A stretch of DNA of 56,927 nt from CAYYJM01 sp964471755 (GTDB lineage Bacteria > Planctomycetota > Planctomycetia > Gemmatales > Gemmataceae), in the NCBI GenBank assembly GCA_964471755.1, contig CAYYJM010000006.1, positions 1 to 56,927 of the forward strand. The letters are read 5' to 3'. Below are positions 17,896-26,751 of the stretch, one piece after another; position 1 is the first letter of the stretch; the number at the start of each line of letters is the position of its first letter. The position numbers and the translations under genes were made by a program. The notes beneath the pieces are model-generated. The model did no database searches, was not told the origin of the DNA, and saw nothing but the letters and a program-made list of their open reading frames with translations.

Positions 17896-17925
17896 ATTAT
17901 ACAGAATTACACTTGCGAATGTAGA
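17896..17925 (-). promoter_or_regulatory. Promoter of lhr, leaderless
   Basis: Read on the minus strand, TCTACA (17925-17920, 4 of 6 matches to the -35 consensus) and TATAAT (17901-17896, perfect -10) are 18 nt apart. The lhr ATG starts 7 nt after the -10, which places the expected transcription start on the A of ATG. Confidence 0.65.
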
Positions 17926-17985
17926 TTCCGATCAACCCTGGATCGTGGTAGCATGTTTCGATCGAACATCCTGCTGGAGGCCGTC

Positions 17986-19392
17986 ATGCACCGTCGCGAC
18001 TTCTTCTCGTTCGCCAGTTACGGCCTCGCTGGAGCGGCCCTCGCCACCCTCCTGGGCCGTGATGGCCTTCTCGGCGCGCCCGGTGCGACGCAACCGCACC
18101 ATGAACCAAAGGCGAAACGGGTCATACACGTCTGTCTGCTCGGCGGTCTGAGCCACCTCGACTCATTCGATCACAAGCCGGACCTGGCGAAACTCCACGG
18201 CAAGCCCCTGCCCGGTAGCGAGAAGCCCGAGACGTTCTTCGGCCAGATCGGCCTACTGCGCCGGCCAGACTTCGCGTTCCAGCAACGCGGCCAGAGTGGG
18301 CTGTGGATGTCCGATCTGTTTCCGCACCTGGCCGGCGAGGCCGACTCGCTGACCATCATCCGGTCGATGGCGGCCGAGTCGGCCAACCACACGCCGGCGA
18401 CGTTTCAGCAGAACACCGGCTTCCGTCTGAATGGCTACCCCACTCTCGGAGCCTGGCTCTCCTACGGCCTGGGTAGCGAGGCTGACGATCTGCCGGCCTA
18501 CGTCGTCCTGCCCGATCCGCGCGGCCTGCCCGCCGGCAGCACCATCAACTGGACCAGCGGCTTTCTGCCAGCCCGGCACCAGGGCGTCGCGTTCCGCACG
18601 AAAGGACCAGTGATCGACGACCTGGAACCGGCCCGGCCACTGCCCGAGGGCCAGGACGACGCCGCGCGTGAACTCCTGCTGACACTCAACCGTCAGCACG
18701 CCGAGTCCCGGCCTGGTCAGGACGTGCTGGAGGCCCGTGTGCGGAGCTATGAACTGGCCGCGAAGATGCAACTCGCGGTGCCACAGGTCGCCGACCTGTC
18801 GCGCGAGACGAAGGCGACGCAGACGCTCTATGGCCTCGACGGGCCGGAGACACGCGACTTTGGCCGGGCGTGCCTGCTTGCTCGCCGACTGCTCGAACGC
18901 GGCGTCCGCTTCGTGCAACTCTTCTCTGGTGGCTCGTTCGGTTCGCCCCGCATCAACTGGGACGGCCACGAGAACGTCAAGGAAAACCATGCCCAGGAGG
19001 CGAAGCGGATCGATCAACCGGTGGCCGCTCTGCTGAAGGATCTGCGTCAGCGAGGAATGCTCAAGGATACGCTGGTGCTGTTCACGACGGAGTTCGGCCG
19101 GACGCCGTTCACCCAGTCGGCGGCGAACCAGGTCGGCACGGGTCGAGACCACAACATGTACGGCTTCAGCGTCTGGCTGGCCGGCGCGGGCCTGAAGCCG
19201 GGCATCGCATACGGAGCGACTGACGCCATCGGCTGGAAGTCGGTCGAGAACGTCGTGCCCTGGTACGATTTTCATGCGACCGTGCTGCATCTGCTCGGTC
19301 TCGATCACGAGAAGTTGACGTACTACCATAACGGCATCGAACGCCGGTTGACCAACGTACATGGCGAGGTGGTAGCGGGTATTCTTGCTTGA
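17986..19392 (+). CDS. DUF1501 secreted sulfatase-like protein
   Basis: A 468-residue DUF1501 protein. The N-terminus MHRRDFFSFASYGLAGAALA has a twin-Arg signal, so export by Tat is likely. The family blocks follow: HVCLLGGLSHLDSFDHKP, FPHLAGEADSLTIIRSM, NHTPATFQQNTG, VRFVQLFSGG, TEFGRTPFTQ and GRDHNMYGFS. The fold belongs to the alkaline phosphatase/sulfatase superfamily. ATG 17986 is chosen because CTGGAGG lies 5 nt upstream. In planctomycetes DUF1501 genes usually lie beside a DUF1549/1553 gene; here that partner is about 7 kb downstream (26752) and separated by other genes. The substrate is unknown. Confidence 0.93.
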   Translation: MHRRDFFSFASYGLAGAALATLLGRDGLLGAPGATQPHHEPKAKRVIHVCLLGGLSHLDSFDHKPDLAKLHGKPLPGSEKPETFFGQIGLLRRPDFAFQQRGQSGLWMSDLFPHLAGEADSLTIIRSMAAESANHTPATFQQNTGFRLNGYPTLGAWLSYGLGSEADDLPAYVVLPDPRGLPAGSTINWTSGFLPARHQGVAFRTKGPVIDDLEPARPLPEGQDDAARELLLTLNRQHAESRPGQDVLEARVRSYELAAKMQLAVPQVADLSRETKATQTLYGLDGPETRDFGRACLLARRLLERGVRFVQLFSGGSFGSPRINWDGHENVKENHAQEAKRIDQPVAALLKDLRQRGMLKDTLVLFTTEFGRTPFTQSAANQVGTGRDHNMYGFSVWLAGAGLKPGIAYGATDAIGWKSVENVVPWYDFHATVLHLLGLDHEKLTYYHNGIERRLTNVHGEVVAGILA

Positions 19393-19465
19393 AGCCCGAG
19401 CCGTGTTATCCCTTGCCTGCGCTACAGGCTCGGGGTGCTGACCGCTCAGGAGGAGAACGACCCCG

Positions 19466-19819
19466 ATGCGAGCCTTCTTCCTGATCTTCCTGGCCGGGCT
19501 GGGATGCGGCATCCTTGGCGCGGGCGGCGGCTGGCTGATCGCCCGGTTGTCGCCGACGTTCATCGCCCTGGTCGCACGACCGATCCCGGTTACCGAGCCG
19601 GAGAGCCTCGGGGTCGTTCTCGGTCTGTTGTCCGGGCTGCTCCTCGGGACCGGGGCCATGACGTTCGGCCTGCTGATCGATGCCCTGCGGCTCTGGGCCC
19701 TTCGTCCGCGCTCGACTCCGGACCCGGTTCCAGGCCCAGCAACCGTCCCGGAACAACCGGGCGGGCGAACCCCGGAAGCGACAACGCGATTTCGTCCCGA
19801 GTCCCGATCCCGCTCCTGA
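19466..19819 (+). CDS. Small membrane protein of unknown function
   Basis: A 117-residue protein with two hydrophobic spans: an N-terminal one rich in Gly (FLIFLAGLGCGILGAGGGWLI) and a second around residues 46-70 (LGVVLGLLSGLLLGTGAMTF). A Pro/Arg-rich hydrophilic tail follows. I recognise no family. GGAGGAG lies somewhat far (about 12 nt) from ATG 19466. It stands alone between the DUF1501 and VIT-vWA genes. Confidence 0.6.
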   Translation: MRAFFLIFLAGLGCGILGAGGGWLIARLSPTFIALVARPIPVTEPESLGVVLGLLSGLLLGTGAMTFGLLIDALRLWALRPRSTPDPVPGPATVPEQPGGRTPEATTRFRPESRSRS

Positions 19820-19930
19820 TTTTTGGCGTCTCCTTGGGACCTCGAACGCTGTTCAGGGTAGAGTCAGGAGATCACGGCGGGATGTTCATCCCGGCCGCGT
19901 CGGTCCAGGCCATTCACAAGAGGGGGAAAG

Positions 19931-22384
19931 ATGCGTCGCTCCTTGCCAGTTCTGATCCTCCTGCTGGGCAGCATCGTGCCCATCCAGGCGCAGGGTCTGC
20001 TCGTCCCGGCCGCGGAACACAAGACAAGGTCGCTGGCGATGATCCGTCACGAGGTGACCATCGCCGTCCAGGATCAGGCAGCGGAGACCACTGCGGAGCA
20101 GACGTTCCGCAACCACACCGATCGCCAGTTGACGGCCACCTACGTCTTTCCGGTGCCTCGCGGAGCCAGCGTTCGCGCCTTCACCCTCCTGGTCGATGGC
20201 GTCAAGGTGGACGCCAAGCTGGTGGTCGGAGCGGAAGCACGCCAGCTCTGCGCGAACTGTGTCCGGCTCAGCCAGGACCACGGCCTCATCGACTACCTGG
20301 GCAACGATCTGCTGACGATGGACATCCCGGCCATCAAGCCCGGCAAGGATCTGAACGTGACGGTGAAATACACCGCCCTCGTCCGCCAGGATGGCGGCCT
20401 GATCGAGTACGTCTACCCACTCAAGACCGACGGCAAGTCCACCGGCACGCTCGAGAAGTTCGCCATCAAGGCCAGCCTCAAGAGCCAGCACGCCATTCAG
20501 AACGTGTACAGCCCGACGCACCTCGTCGATGTCAAGCGCGTCAGCGATCACGAGGTGTTCGTCGGCTTCGCCCGGGAACAGGCCCTGCTCGACAAGGACT
20601 TCCAGCTCTACTACCCGCTCTCCGACAAGGACGTCGGCCTGACCGTCCTGACCCATCGGGCCACGCCGACCGAGGACGGCCACTTCCTGTTCCTGATCTC
20701 GCCACGACTGGAGGCTCAACAGCAGGTCATTCCGCGCGACGTGCTGCTGGTCCTGGACACCTCTGGCAGCATGCAGGGAGCCAAGATGGAGCAGGCCCGC
20801 AAGGCGCTCCACTTCTTCCTCAAGCACCTCAACAAGCAGGATCGCTTCGCCCTGATGAACTTCTCGACGGCCGTCAATCGGTATCAGAACGAGCTGCTCG
20901 ACGCGACGCCGGAGGAACTGGCCCGGGCTCGCAAGTGGGTCGATGCCCTGCACACGACCGGCGGCACGGCGATCGATCTGGCCCTGCGTTCCGCCCTGGA
21001 GATGAGACCTCGAGGAGAGGACGGCCGGTCCTTCACTGTGATCTTCTTCACCGATGGCCGACCGACCGTGGGCGAGACCAATCCCGAAGCGATCGTCAAG
21101 AACGTCGAGAAACGCAACTCGGCCAGCACGCGTATCTTCACCTTCGGCGTGGGCAATGACGTCAACGCGACCATGCTCGACCGACTCGCCCAGACGACGC
21201 GGGCCGTCTGCACCTACGTCCGCCCCGACGAGGACCTGGAGGTCAAGGCCAGCGCTCTGTGGGGCAAGATTACCAACCCGGTGCTGACGAACCTGAAGCT
21301 GAGCGCGGGCCGTGACATCGTCCTGGCCGAGATGTATCCGCCGGAGTTGCCCGATCTGTTCCAGGGCGGCCAGCTCGTGGTCCTGGGTCGCTATCGCGGC
21401 ACGGGCAAGGCCCGGCTCGTCCTGTCGGGCCTGGTCGGCAGCGAGAAGAAGGAGTTCGCCTACGACGTGCAGTTTCCAGAGAAGACCGACAACGAGCGTG
21501 CCTTCGTCGAGCATCTGTGGGCACGCCGCAAGGTCGGCTACCTGCTCGATCAGATCCGCGCCAACGGCGAACTGAAGGAACTGGTAGACGAGACAAAGGC
21601 GTTGGCCCGGAAGTACGGCATCGCGACACCGTACACCAGTCATCTGGTCGTCTCTGAGGTCATGGCTCCGGTCGTGAACCCCAAGCCGGCGAAGTTGCCG
21701 ATCGTCGATCAGCGGCCAGTGGTTCTCGAACCCGCCGGCAAGGAACGGCTGCCGTTACGGAAGTTCCTGACGGACGTGAACGTGACACCCGAGAACGTGG
21801 AAAAAGTCCGCGGCGTGGTCCTGGCCGCGAATCTGCAAGAGGGAGCTGACGGCAAGTGCTGCTGTTCGTCCGATCCGATCAAGCGGGCTCAGGGGATCTG
21901 CAGCTGCTGCAAGCACGTCGGTGGCAAATGTCCCTGCGCGATGCGTCGAGCGAAGACGGCTCTCGACAAGCAGAAAGCCTTCGACGACTGCTGTGCCGCG
22001 CTGCGGAAGGGGAACCTGGCGGGGGTTCAGGCCGGTCAGTTGGGCGTCGATCTGTCGGTACAGTGCGGCAATCTGCGGACCCAGTGTCAGGTGGAGCAGA
22101 CGGCCCAGCGCGTGCTTCTGGGCCGCGAGTGCATCAACGTCGGCGGCATCTGGGTCGATACCGGCTTCGACTGCAAGAAGACGAAGACCGTCGTCGTCCG
22201 GGCCCTGAGCGATGCCTACTTCCGGCTGCTGGAGAAGCATCCGGAACTGAAGGAGGTCTTCCGCATGGGCAATCACCTTGTCTGGGTGACGCCCAGCGGG
22301 ACGGCCCTTCTTCTCGACACCTGCGACGGTCAGGAGACGCTGACCGACGACGAGATCGCCGGCCTGTTTCCGGCCCGGAAGTGA
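19931..22384 (+). CDS. VIT and vWA domain protein with Cys-rich C-terminal region
   Basis: An 817-residue exported protein: signal peptide (LPVLILLLGSIVPIQAQG), then a VIT domain (about 35-170; EVTIAVQDQAAETTAEQTF, TYVFPVPRGASV) and a vWA domain (about 270-440). The metal-ion adhesion site is complete: LVLDTSGSM, TGGTAID and FFTDGRP. Such proteins resemble inter-alpha-trypsin inhibitor heavy chains and bind partners through the metal. Unusually, residues about 643-680 hold a dense Cys cluster (KCCCSSDP, ICSCCKH, KCPCAMRR) followed by further Cys (DDCC, QCGN, QCQVE, ECIN, DCKK). GGGGGAAAG directly precedes ATG 19931. It converges on the M28 peptidase gene with 6 nt between stops. Confidence 0.9.
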   Translation: MRRSLPVLILLLGSIVPIQAQGLLVPAAEHKTRSLAMIRHEVTIAVQDQAAETTAEQTFRNHTDRQLTATYVFPVPRGASVRAFTLLVDGVKVDAKLVVGAEARQLCANCVRLSQDHGLIDYLGNDLLTMDIPAIKPGKDLNVTVKYTALVRQDGGLIEYVYPLKTDGKSTGTLEKFAIKASLKSQHAIQNVYSPTHLVDVKRVSDHEVFVGFAREQALLDKDFQLYYPLSDKDVGLTVLTHRATPTEDGHFLFLISPRLEAQQQVIPRDVLLVLDTSGSMQGAKMEQARKALHFFLKHLNKQDRFALMNFSTAVNRYQNELLDATPEELARARKWVDALHTTGGTAIDLALRSALEMRPRGEDGRSFTVIFFTDGRPTVGETNPEAIVKNVEKRNSASTRIFTFGVGNDVNATMLDRLAQTTRAVCTYVRPDEDLEVKASALWGKITNPVLTNLKLSAGRDIVLAEMYPPELPDLFQGGQLVVLGRYRGTGKARLVLSGLVGSEKKEFAYDVQFPEKTDNERAFVEHLWARRKVGYLLDQIRANGELKELVDETKALARKYGIATPYTSHLVVSEVMAPVVNPKPAKLPIVDQRPVVLEPAGKERLPLRKFLTDVNVTPENVEKVRGVVLAANLQEGADGKCCCSSDPIKRAQGICSCCKHVGGKCPCAMRRAKTALDKQKAFDDCCAALRKGNLAGVQAGQLGVDLSVQCGNLRTQCQVEQTAQRVLLGRECINVGGIWVDTGFDCKKTKTVVVRALSDAYFRLLEKHPELKEVFRMGNHLVWVTPSGTALLLDTCDGQETLTDDEIAGLFPARK

Positions 22385-22390
22385 CCGGAC

Positions 22391-24013
22391 CTACTTGACG
22401 CCGCTCTTCTCGCGGGCTGGGCGGAACTCATCGCCCGGATTCCAGGTCGGCATTTGCTCGGCGTTGGCCACCTCACGGGCCACGTCGAGAGCGAATCGAC
22501 CGAGGGTGACGAAGCCGGAGAAGTCCCACTCCGGCCTGTATTCGTCCTGCGGCGCGTGATAGGCCCGATCGTTGAACTCCTGGAACGCCTTGCGAGCGTA
22601 GCCATCCGGCTTGCCCTTGAGCCGCGAGCCCAGTGCCACGGAGAAGGCCGGCACGCCGCCACGGGCCATCGAGAAGTGGTCGGATCGATAGAAGACGCCA
22701 AGATGAGCCCGGCTGTCGGGCTCGATCTCCAGACCGTTCTTCTTCGCCGCCGCCTGGACGGTCGGCCAGATCGTTGTCCGCTCGGCTCCATTGACGACGA
22801 TCGATTCCGGCACACCCAGCGGCAGGATCATGTCGAAGTTGAGGTTCAGGGCCGTCTTGCCGAGCGGAACGAGCGGATTGCGGACGTAGAACTTCGAGCC
22901 GAGCAGGCCCTTTTCCTCGGCGGTAACGGCCAGGAAGATGGCCGATCGTTTCGGCCGGGGTTTCTGTGCCGTCCAGGCCCGGGCCAGCTCCAGCAGCAGG
23001 GCACAGCCGGTGGCGTTGTCTGCGGCTCCGTTGTAGATCGCATCGCCGACGACGGCCCGGCCGACGCCGAGATGATCCCAGTGGGCCGTGAAGACGACCG
23101 CCTCCGATTTCAGCTTCGGGTCGCTCCCCTCGGCGATGCCGACGACGTTGTTGCTGCTGAACCGGGCGATGCGCGTCTGGATGTCGCCCTTGAGGTGGAC
23201 GCCGAGCGAGTAGGGCTTGAAGCCCTTCGTGTTGGCCTCCTTCAGGGCCGCATCGACGGTCTTGCCGGCCCGGGCCAGAAGTTTCTCGCCGGCCTCACGA
23301 CTGAGCCAGCCGGCGAAGGCCAGGGCTGGCTCGTCGCCCGTCCGCCCCAGCTGGGCGCCGACGAGCGGGCGGACGACGGAATACGGATAGCCGGCCGTCT
23401 CACGCGTGTGGATGATGAAGCACGCCTTCGCTCCACGCCGGGCGGCTTCCTCGAACTTGAAGGTCCATCGACCGTAGTAGGTCAGGGCGTTGCCGCCGAA
23501 CCACTTCGCGTCGTCCGAGGGCGGCTCGTTGGTGAACAGGACGACGACCTTGCCCTTGACGTTGGTGTCCTTGTAGTCATCCCAGCCGAACTCCGGCGCG
23601 GTGATGCCGTGGCCGACGAAGATGGCCTCGGCGTCGAACGTCTCGTGTTCCTTCTGCGTCCGTCCCTGGCCGCTGAAGCCCTCCTCACAGGGGATGTCGA
23701 GGACGGTGTCGCCCTGGACGATCTTGAGGGTGGATTCCGGCTTCGTTTCGACCCGCACGAGCGGCACGGGCTGGAGATAAGAGCCGCCGAGGGGTTTGAG
23801 GCCGGCCTTCTTGAACTGGTCAGCGAGGTACGTGGTGGTGAGCAGTTCGCCGGCGGTGCCGGGGCCGCGTCCCTCGAACCGATCGCTGGCCAGGAGTTGG
23901 ACGGCGGCCTTGAGGCGCTCGACGGATATCGTCGGCTCGGGCTCCGCGGCGAAGGAGATTGCCACGACGGAGACGCCGGCGGCAGCAAGGAGAAGGAACG
24001 ATCGGTATGTCAC
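22391..24013 (-). CDS. Secreted M28 family metallopeptidase
   Basis: A 540-residue protein with a signal peptide (FLLLAAAGVSVVAISFAAEP). A PA-like insert (about 110-290; AIFVGHGITAPEFGWDDYK) precedes the zinc aminopeptidase core. The zinc ligands are visible in order: TAHWDHLG (His, Asp region), NGAADNATG (Asp), TAEEKGLLGSKFY (Glu pair), NFDMI (Asp) and YHAPQDEY (His). It should remove N-terminal residues from peptides in the periplasm. The start is GTG 24013, with AGGAC 8 nt upstream; this places the signal peptide correctly, while the longer frame runs through the repeat array upstream. Length agrees with planctomycete members. Confidence 0.92.
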   Translation of the reverse strand: MTYRSFLLLAAAGVSVVAISFAAEPEPTISVERLKAAVQLLASDRFEGRGPGTAGELLTTTYLADQFKKAGLKPLGGSYLQPVPLVRVETKPESTLKIVQGDTVLDIPCEEGFSGQGRTQKEHETFDAEAIFVGHGITAPEFGWDDYKDTNVKGKVVVLFTNEPPSDDAKWFGGNALTYYGRWTFKFEEAARRGAKACFIIHTRETAGYPYSVVRPLVGAQLGRTGDEPALAFAGWLSREAGEKLLARAGKTVDAALKEANTKGFKPYSLGVHLKGDIQTRIARFSSNNVVGIAEGSDPKLKSEAVVFTAHWDHLGVGRAVVGDAIYNGAADNATGCALLLELARAWTAQKPRPKRSAIFLAVTAEEKGLLGSKFYVRNPLVPLGKTALNLNFDMILPLGVPESIVVNGAERTTIWPTVQAAAKKNGLEIEPDSRAHLGVFYRSDHFSMARGGVPAFSVALGSRLKGKPDGYARKAFQEFNDRAYHAPQDEYRPEWDFSGFVTLGRFALDVAREVANAEQMPTWNPGDEFRPAREKSGVK

Positions 24014-24080
24014 GGGAGTGTCCTGTTCGGGTTCTCGGGAAGGTTCATCCTGCGGCCAGGTTATGGTAGCATCACTCCAG

Positions 24081-24243
24081 GCGAGCGACGCGGCGTCAGC
24101 CCGCCGGTTCTTTCCGCGAGCGTCAGCCCGCCGGTTCTTTCCGCGAGCGTTAGCCCGCCGGTTCTTTCCGCGAGCGTTAGCCCGCCGGTTCCTGGTTCTC
24201 GATTGAGAAGAACCGGCGGGCTGACGCCGCGCCGCTCGCCGGG
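24081..24243. repeat. 27-bp tandem repeats inside a long inverted repeat
   Basis: Units of 27 bp containing CAGCCCGCCGGTTCTTTCCG start at 24093, 24120, 24147 and 24174 (the last partial); units 3-4 have GCGTTAGC in place of GCGTCAGC. The right part (about 24208-24243, AAGAACCGGCGGGCTGACGC onward) is the inverted complement of the left end (24081-24113) with about one mismatch. The array lies between the divergent M28 and nitrilase-fusion genes. It looks like a palindromic mobile repeat expanded in tandem. No spacer diversity exists, so it is not a CRISPR array. Confidence 0.92.
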
Positions 24244-24275
24244 TAGGATGTGGGACAGCATTAGAGGACCTCGAC

Positions 24276-26675
24276 ATGCCTTTCGCACGGCTCACATTTC
24301 TGGCCATCGTTCTTGCCACGACTCCGACCTTCACCGGCGCTTCCGATGCCGAACGGTCGAAGGATGCCGCTCCTCTACCGGACGGCTGGCAGGCTCTGTC
24401 ACCGCGCGACGAGATTCGGCCGACCTTCTCCTTCGAGCCGAAGGGCGGACCCAACGGAGCCGGCGCGTTCGTCATCACCACCAGCGACAGCGTCGGCGAT
24501 CAGGGCTGGATCCAGAAGACGTTCCCGGTCACCGGCGGCGCGTTCCATCGCTTCTCGGCCGTCCGCAAGGCCGAGGACATCGCCGTGCCGCGCCGCAGCG
24601 TCCTCGCCCGGATCGTCTGGCAGGACACCCACGGCAAGGCCGTCCGGGCCGATGTGCCGGCCGGCCATGAGAACGAGCCCGGAGCCGTGCCGCTGGCCGA
24701 GCCGGAACATCTCCTCGACGGCCCGACCGATGGCCAGGGCTGGACGACCGTCGCCGGCACCTACCGCGCTCCGAGCCAGGCGACGCAGGCCGTCGTCGAA
24801 CTGCACCTGCAATGGGCACCGCTCGGGCGCGTCGCCTGGGCTGCGATCCACTTCACGAAGACGACGCCACCACCGCCGCGCAAGATCCGCCTGGCGACGG
24901 TCCATTATCGCCCTTCGGGCAAGTCGCCCCGGACCAACTGCGAGGAGTACGCCCCGCTTCTGGCCGAGGCCGCTCACCAGAAGGCCGACCTCGTCGTCCT
25001 CGGTGAGACGGTCCACTACGTCGGCGTCCACAAGAAGCCGCACGAGGTCGCCGAGCCGATTCCCGGCCCGGCGAGCGACTACTTCGGCCAACTCGCGAAG
25101 GAACACCGGCTGCACATCGTCGTCAGCCTCTACGAACGGCTCGGCAAGCTCGTCTACAACACGGCGATTCTGGTCGGCCCGGATGGTCGGCTCATCGGCA
25201 AGTATCGCAAGGTCTGTCTGCCCCACAGCGAGGTCGAGGCCGGCGTCACGCCCGGTGACGCCTATCCCGTCTTCGACACGGCTCTCGGCAAGATCGGCAT
25301 GATGGTCTGCTACGACGGCTTCTTCCCCGAGGTGGCCCGCGAGTTGACCAGCCACGGAGCCGAGGTCATCGCCTGGCCGGTCTGGGGTTGCAATCCACTC
25401 CTGGGCCGGGCGCGGGCGTGTGAGAATCACGTCTACGTCGTCAGCAGCACCTACACCGACGCGAAGAGCGACTGGATGATCTCGGCCGTATTCGACCACG
25501 CCGGTCGGGCGATCGCTCAGGCCGACAAATGGGGCACCGTCGCCGTCGCCGAGGTCGATCTGAGTCAGCGGCACTTCTGGCGAAACAACCTGGGCGACTT
25601 CCACGCGATGGCCCAGCGCCATCGCCCCGAGCGACCCGTCGCGACGACGGCCGCCACTGCTCCCAACTGGCGGGCCGAACTCCAGAAGCCGTTCGCGAAG
25701 CTCACCATTCCCGCGAGCCTCGGTATCAAGCCCGTCGCCGTCCGCGACCGGGCCGACTGGGAGAAGCAGCGGGCCGGCCTCGTCGCTCGCTGGCAGGAGC
25801 ATCTCGGCAAGGCTCCCGACCGGCCGAAGGATCTCGACGTGCGGATCGAGAAGACCGAGACGCTCGACGACCACACGCGCATCCTGGTCTCATTCCACAG
25901 TGAAGGGAGCGATCGCGTCCGGGCGTATTTGCTCCTACCGAAGGATCTCAAGCCCGGCGAGAAACGTCCGGCGATGGTCGTCCTGCATCAGACGACGAAG
26001 GAGACTCTCCGCGAGCCGGTCGGCCTCGGCAGTCGGCCGGACCTGGCCATCGCTCTGCACCTGACCCGACGCGGCTACGTCACGCTCAGTCCCGAGTGCT
26101 ACATCATGAAGGCCGACGGCCCCGGTGCCCGGGCGAAGGCCCTGGCGGAACGTGTCCCCGGCTGGACCGGCCTGGGCAAGATGGCCTTCGATGCCTCACG
26201 CTGTGTCGATCTGCTCGTCGCGCGGCCCGAGGTGGATGCGGCTCGCATCGGCTGCATCGGTCATTCGCTCGGAGCGAAGGAGACGCTCTACGCCGTGGCC
26301 TTCGAGCCGCGTTTCGCTCTGGGCATCTTCAGCGAGGGCGGCATCGGCCTGCGGATGAGCAACTGGACCGCTCCGTGGTATCTCGGCGACCGGATGAAGC
26401 AGCACCTCCCGGCGTCGGAGAACCATCAGGTTCTCGCCCTGGTCGCACCCCGACCGTTCCTGATCCTCGGTGGCGAGTCGGCCGACGGCGACGCCAGCTG
26501 GCCGTTCATCCAGTCGGTGCTGCCGGTCTACGAGACGCTCGGCGCAGGCGACCGGATCGGCCTGATCAACCACCGACAGAAGCACAGCTTCCCGGAAGAC
26601 GCCCGGGCCATCGCTTACCGCTGGCTCGATCACTGGATGAAGCACACCGCAGCCGATTTTTCGCCCGGGAGGTAG
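24276..26675 (+). CDS. Secreted nitrilase-superfamily amidohydrolase fused to an alpha/beta hydrolase
   Basis: A 799-residue exported protein with three parts. After a signal peptide, residues about 30-195 look like a beta-sandwich binding module. Residues about 202-455 are a carbon-nitrogen hydrolase with all catalytic residues: Glu (VLGETVHY, about 243), Lys (YRKVCLPHSE, about 311) and Cys345 (MMVCYDGFFPE). Residues about 490-795 are an alpha/beta hydrolase of the acetyl-xylan-esterase/dienelactone-hydrolase type, with nucleophile Ser664 (GHSLGAKE), an Asp in ESADGDASW and His in HKHSFPED-like RQKHSFPED. It could cleave an amide and an ester on the same substrate. GAGGAC lies 6 nt upstream of ATG 24276. 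Confidence 0.88.
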   Translation: MPFARLTFLAIVLATTPTFTGASDAERSKDAAPLPDGWQALSPRDEIRPTFSFEPKGGPNGAGAFVITTSDSVGDQGWIQKTFPVTGGAFHRFSAVRKAEDIAVPRRSVLARIVWQDTHGKAVRADVPAGHENEPGAVPLAEPEHLLDGPTDGQGWTTVAGTYRAPSQATQAVVELHLQWAPLGRVAWAAIHFTKTTPPPPRKIRLATVHYRPSGKSPRTNCEEYAPLLAEAAHQKADLVVLGETVHYVGVHKKPHEVAEPIPGPASDYFGQLAKEHRLHIVVSLYERLGKLVYNTAILVGPDGRLIGKYRKVCLPHSEVEAGVTPGDAYPVFDTALGKIGMMVCYDGFFPEVARELTSHGAEVIAWPVWGCNPLLGRARACENHVYVVSSTYTDAKSDWMISAVFDHAGRAIAQADKWGTVAVAEVDLSQRHFWRNNLGDFHAMAQRHRPERPVATTAATAPNWRAELQKPFAKLTIPASLGIKPVAVRDRADWEKQRAGLVARWQEHLGKAPDRPKDLDVRIEKTETLDDHTRILVSFHSEGSDRVRAYLLLPKDLKPGEKRPAMVVLHQTTKETLREPVGLGSRPDLAIALHLTRRGYVTLSPECYIMKADGPGARAKALAERVPGWTGLGKMAFDASRCVDLLVARPEVDAARIGCIGHSLGAKETLYAVAFEPRFALGIFSEGGIGLRMSNWTAPWYLGDRMKQHLPASENHQVLALVAPRPFLILGGESADGDASWPFIQSVLPVYETLGAGDRIGLINHRQKHSFPEDARAIAYRWLDHWMKHTAADFSPGR

Positions 26676-26751
26676 AGTCATCCGGAGAGGCGTGGTACAC
26701 TGCACGGATTGCCGCCCTTGTGACCCTCCGGCCTCCGGGACGATTTCCGCC

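Noticed and set aside
24093..24191. Possible CRISPR array
   Set aside because: Units are directly adjacent with no variable spacers, the element is palindromic, and no cas genes are near.
24061..24288. Minus-strand frame of 75 codons with repeated TGGLTLAER peptide
   Set aside because: It is the translation of the 27-bp tandem repeat; there is no ribosome site and no sequence beyond the repeat.
22454..24670. Open plus-strand frame of 738 codons opposite the M28 peptidase and through the repeat array
   Set aside because: The opposite strand has all zinc ligands of the M28 family, and the repeated part is only translated palindrome.
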